From Acidobacteriaceae bacterium (GTDB lineage: Bacteria > Acidobacteriota > Terriglobia > Terriglobales > Acidobacteriaceae), in NCBI GenBank assembly GCA_003162255.1, contig PMMJ01000472.1, forward strand, positions 140 to 7,639: 7,500 nt of DNA. Reading direction: 5' to 3'. Made by a program: the position numbers and the translations under genes. The notes under the pieces are model-generated. The model made no database searches and was not told the origin of the DNA. It was given only the letters and a program-made list of their open reading frames with translations. Positions 5,511 to 7,500 of this stretch are shown here, in pieces. Within the stretch, counting starts at the first letter, position 1; each line of letters begins with the position of its first letter.

Positions 5511-6044
5511 ATGTCAGGAGTGAGTCCCCAATCCGAGTCCTTCGAAGCACTGGCCATGCCGCTCTTCGATCAGCTGTACAACTTCGCGCACTGGCTGACG
5601 CAGAATCGCGAAGAGGCCGAAGATCTGGTTCAGGAAACCTACGCCAAGGCTCTGAAAGGGTTTTCATCTTTCCAGTTGGGGACTAATTTTCGGGCATGGA
5701 TGTATCGCATTTTGCGCAACACGTTCTTGACCTCGCGCACCGGACTCAAAGCTGCTTCGACGGTTCCTCTTGATTCACAGGAGGACGGACCTGAACTGGC
5801 AGTGGAAAACGAGAACCCGGAAACGATTCTGATGAGAAGCTCTGATTCCGGCGTGGTGCAGAGCGCCATCGACGGGCTGCCGGTGAATTACCGGGAGGTC
5901 CTCCTTCTTTGCGAGGTGGAGGAAATGTCGTACCAGGAAATTGCGGAAACGCTTTCCATTCCTATTGGCACGGTAATGTCGCGTTTATCGCGCGCCAGAA
6001 AAGCGTTACGCGATGGCCTGCGACCAAAGTTTCAACGAGGGTGA
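5511..6044 (+). CDS. ECF (extracytoplasmic function) RNA polymerase sigma factor
   Basis: This 177-residue ECF sigma factor has only regions 2 and 4. Region 2 (about 14-80) shows the typical helix REEAEDLVQETYAKAL and the -10-recognition part FRAWMYRILRN. An acidic linker (about 88-108) leads to region 4 (about 115-170), whose helix-turn-helix reads MSYQEIAETLSIPIGTVMSRLSRA. The frame is open upstream to 5367, but those residues do not resemble a sigma factor and would span the predicted promoter, so I choose the ATG at 5511; no Shine-Dalgarno sequence supports either start. The anti-sigma gene follows after 13 bases, so the two form an operon. The factor probably directs RNA polymerase to its own promoter and to those of the two divergent transcription units. 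The ECF subgroup and the signal are not known. Confidence 0.93.
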   Translation: MSGVSPQSESFEALAMPLFDQLYNFAHWLTQNREEAEDLVQETYAKALKGFSSFQLGTNFRAWMYRILRNTFLTSRTGLKAASTVPLDSQEDGPELAVENENPETILMRSSDSGVVQSAIDGLPVNYREVLLLCEVEEMSYQEIAETLSIPIGTVMSRLSRARKALRDGLRPKFQRG

Positions 6045-6057
6045 ACTGGGGGCAACT

Positions 6058-6807
6058 ATGCTTTGTGAGTCCTGGAGGGCAAAACTCGACACCTACCTCG
6101 ACGGTGAATTGCCGGAGGAGGAAATGCGCACCTTCGACGCTCATGTGCGCGGCTGCCCCTCTTGCTCGTCGGATGCACTTATGCGCGTGCAGAGAAAGCG
6201 CGCGATTCACGTGGCTGGAAAGCGCTTTGCTCCCAGCGCTGAGTTCCGCAAACGGGTGCAGCGGAGCATTGCAGCCAAACCGCAGCGCAGTCTCAGCATG
6301 GGTTGGATGTTAGCGGCGGCGGTAGCCGTCATGGTCGCGGCCGGAGTGTTGACTTCAACCTATGTAGGAACGCGGTCCGGCAGAAACCGGGTGTTCAGCG
6401 AGATTGCCGATTTGCACGTTGAGACGCTGGCCAGTTCCTCGCCGGTGGATGTGGTCTCCACCGATCGGCACACGGTGAAGCCGTGGTTCCAGGGGAAGAT
6501 TCCCTTCGCGTTCAATTTGCCGGAGCTTCAGAACTCCGAGTTCTCTCTGCTGGGAGGCCGGATGACCTATCTTGAGCAAACGCCGGGCGCACATTTAATC
6601 TACGATGTTCGGAAGCACCACATTTCTGTATTCGTGTTCCAGGAGCGGTCCTTGCGAGCCAAGTTGGACGAGAATTCTCTCTCGCCAAAGAATCTGCCGT
6701 TCAACATGGAGACGTGGAGTCAGGGCGGCCTGCGTTATTTCGTGATCGGCGACGCGAGTGCTGCGGACATCGATAGTCTGGCAAAGTTGTTTAAAGCCGC
6801 GTCATAG
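6058..6807 (+). CDS. Membrane-anchored zinc-finger (ZAS-type) anti-sigma factor
   Basis: This 249-residue protein holds the preceding ECF sigma factor inactive at the membrane. Its N-terminal cytoplasmic part (about 1-50) is a zf-HC2 domain: Cys3, then the helix LDTYLDGELPEEE, then His29-x3-Cys33-x2-Cys36, the zinc ligands of the ZAS motif. One transmembrane helix follows (about 82-101, MGWMLAAAVAVMVAAGVLTS). The remaining 145 residues or so lie outside the cytoplasm and probably sense the signal; I do not recognise a named domain there, and it has no cysteine. The ATG at 6058 is preceded by GGGGG at about six bases and lies 13 bases after the sigma stop. An in-frame ATG at 6013 would overlap the sigma gene and add 15 residues before the zinc domain, so it is less likely. 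The HxxxCxxC arrangement is often redox-sensitive, but that is not shown here. Confidence 0.9.
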   Translation: MLCESWRAKLDTYLDGELPEEEMRTFDAHVRGCPSCSSDALMRVQRKRAIHVAGKRFAPSAEFRKRVQRSIAAKPQRSLSMGWMLAAAVAVMVAAGVLTSTYVGTRSGRNRVFSEIADLHVETLASSSPVDVVSTDRHTVKPWFQGKIPFAFNLPELQNSEFSLLGGRMTYLEQTPGAHLIYDVRKHHISVFVFQERSLRAKLDENSLSPKNLPFNMETWSQGGLRYFVIGDASAADIDSLAKLFKAAS

Positions 6808-6894
6808 AGTCGTCGCTCGTGGTTCTTAGCGAAAAGCGAAAAGCCAAGAGCTGACCGACTCCGATGCCGCGGCGAATTCCCGATCGATGGACTC
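6808..6894. other. Convergent gap between the anti-sigma and fucose-isomerase-like genes
   Basis: This 87-bp gap should end two converging transcripts. It holds an imperfect stem (6822-6830 with 6843-6851, one A-C mismatch and one wobble pair) whose 12-base loop belongs to a tandem GCGAAAA repeat (6829-6842). No T-run follows on either strand, so a rho-independent terminator is not secure. Confidence 0.3.
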
Positions 6895-7500
6895 CTATTC
6901 AGCGATATTCACATCGCCACACAAACTTACTTCCACTCCAAGCTCTCGAAAGCAAGCCGCTTTGGCGGCGAGTACCCTGCCTGCAGCTGCAATACCGGGA
7001 GCGTATGCAACGTGAATGTGATTTGCCTTGTGATGTCCCATCATCTGATCGCGGGACACGCCGGGAGTAACGGCATGCATGACGGGCCATTGTGACGTTG
7101 TGATCCGCCAACGGCGTTGCGTCTCTTCCGCAGGCAAGGCAATGGACTGGCCGTGTCCCAAGTCCACCTTAAGCTTGCCATCTTCAATGTAGACGCGGCT
7201 CCATATGATTTCGCCGGGCTTGCTGATGCCCTTCAGCGTCCCACCACCCAGACGGAAATACATGGGCGGCTGGCGTTCACTTACTGCTCCCGCATAGCCG
7301 CCGATAAGATGCGCCGGAGGCACCGCGCCTGAGATTTCGAACACCCACACAAATCGACCGTCGTAGTCTTCTCCGTAACGAATGTCGTGGAGCGTGTTTT
7401 CCGGCGGATAACCCAGCGCATCCCAAACGCGTTTCGTAACTAACGCATCGATTCCAGCACACTCGTCCACTTCATTAAAATGAGGAAGCGGCTTCCCCTC
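6895..7500 (-). CDS. L-fucose-isomerase-like protein, C-terminal part (runs off right edge)
   Basis: The frame is open from the right edge to TAG at 6895-6897, giving 201 residues of a C-terminal half. The segment resembles the FucI-type sugar isomerase fold. NEVDECAGIDALVTKRVW fits the helix that carries the metal-ligand Glu; YGEDYDGRFVWVF parallels the YGDDPD region of FucI; and HHKANHIHVAY corresponds to the Ala-Asn-His motif near the FucI C-terminus that carries the active-site histidine. Such enzymes interconvert an aldose and a ketose (for example L-fucose and L-fuculose) using Mn2+. The protein ends at GDVNIAE, so the C-terminal tail is shorter than that of E. coli FucI. A GTG at 7470 could be read as a start, but the fold and the open frame beyond it show the gene continues outside the window. 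Substrate is uncertain; L-fucose, D-arabinose or another sugar is possible. Confidence 0.72.
   Translation of the reverse strand, partial: EGKPLPHFNEVDECAGIDALVTKRVWDALGYPPENTLHDIRYGEDYDGRFVWVFEISGAVPPAHLIGGYAGAVSERQPPMYFRLGGGTLKGISKPGEIIWSRVYIEDGKLKVDLGHGQSIALPAEETQRRWRITTSQWPVMHAVTPGVSRDQMMGHHKANHIHVAYAPGIAAAGRVLAAKAACFRELGVEVSLCGDVNIAE

Noticed and set aside
6013..6057. Earlier ATG for the anti-sigma factor
   Set aside because: It would overlap the sigma gene and put 15 extra residues before the zinc-finger domain, while the ATG at 6058 has its own G-rich ribosome binding site.
6822..6851. Rho-independent terminator in the convergent gap
   Set aside because: The stem has a mismatch and a wobble pair, and no T-run follows on either strand.
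1..7500. tRNA, rRNA, CRISPR array, insertion sequence or integrase
   Set aside because: I saw no cloverleaf-like segment, no regularly spaced repeats, no transposase or integrase motifs and no terminal inverted repeats.

Overview
The window looks like a bacterial chromosome segment in two compositional parts. From about position 1266 to the right end, hand-counted sample rows are 50-62% G+C, and the gene set (ECF sigma factor with zinc-finger anti-sigma, Tat-exported metallophosphoesterase-cupredoxin fusion, DUF2231 membrane protein, AldB-type aldehyde dehydrogenase) resembles soil Acidobacteria. That assignment is an inference from protein character, not from a search. The left 1.26 kb is distinctly richer in G+C (about 68-77% in the rows counted) and reads more like an actinobacterium. 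The step falls almost exactly at the junction of two co-directional genes.

Layout, left to right. On the minus strand lie the 5' part of an AldA-like (lactaldehyde/glycolaldehyde) dehydrogenase (<1-350), a 480-bp gap with a possibly decayed small ORF, a DUF779 gene (830-1252) and, immediately upstream of it, a full-length AldB/ExaC-type aldehyde dehydrogenase (1266-2813). After a 215-bp regulatory gap come three further minus-strand genes: a Tat-exported metallophosphoesterase fused to a type-1 copper (cupredoxin) domain (3029-4372), a small secreted polar protein (4439-4705) and a four-helix DUF2231 membrane protein (4893-5342). Divergently, on the plus strand, are an ECF sigma factor (5511-6044) and its membrane-anchored zinc-finger anti-sigma factor (6058-6807). 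A convergent gap separates these from the C-terminal part of an L-fucose-isomerase-like enzyme (6895->7500, minus).

The main discovery is a shared promoter-like element of an unusual, conserved design: a GGAATAAA-type box, exactly 13 bp, then an RGTTAT/GGTTTA box. It occurs three times: in front of the ECF sigma gene (5472-5502, plus), the DUF2231 gene (5418-5446, minus) and the small secreted protein gene (4805-4833, minus), the last probably also transcribing the metallophosphoesterase-cupredoxin gene. The simplest reading is a self-regulated ECF sigma/anti-sigma switch controlling a small local cell-envelope regulon: an inner-membrane protein, a secreted peptide and a copper-binding exported phosphoesterase. 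The inducing signal is unknown. The cupredoxin domain and the large extracytoplasmic domain of the anti-sigma factor suggest a redox, metal or envelope cue.

The two ends are metabolic. An AldA-like enzyme and a fucose-isomerase-like enzyme would fit L-fucose or L-rhamnose breakdown, but they are 6.5 kb apart and differ in composition, so a joint pathway is only a possibility.
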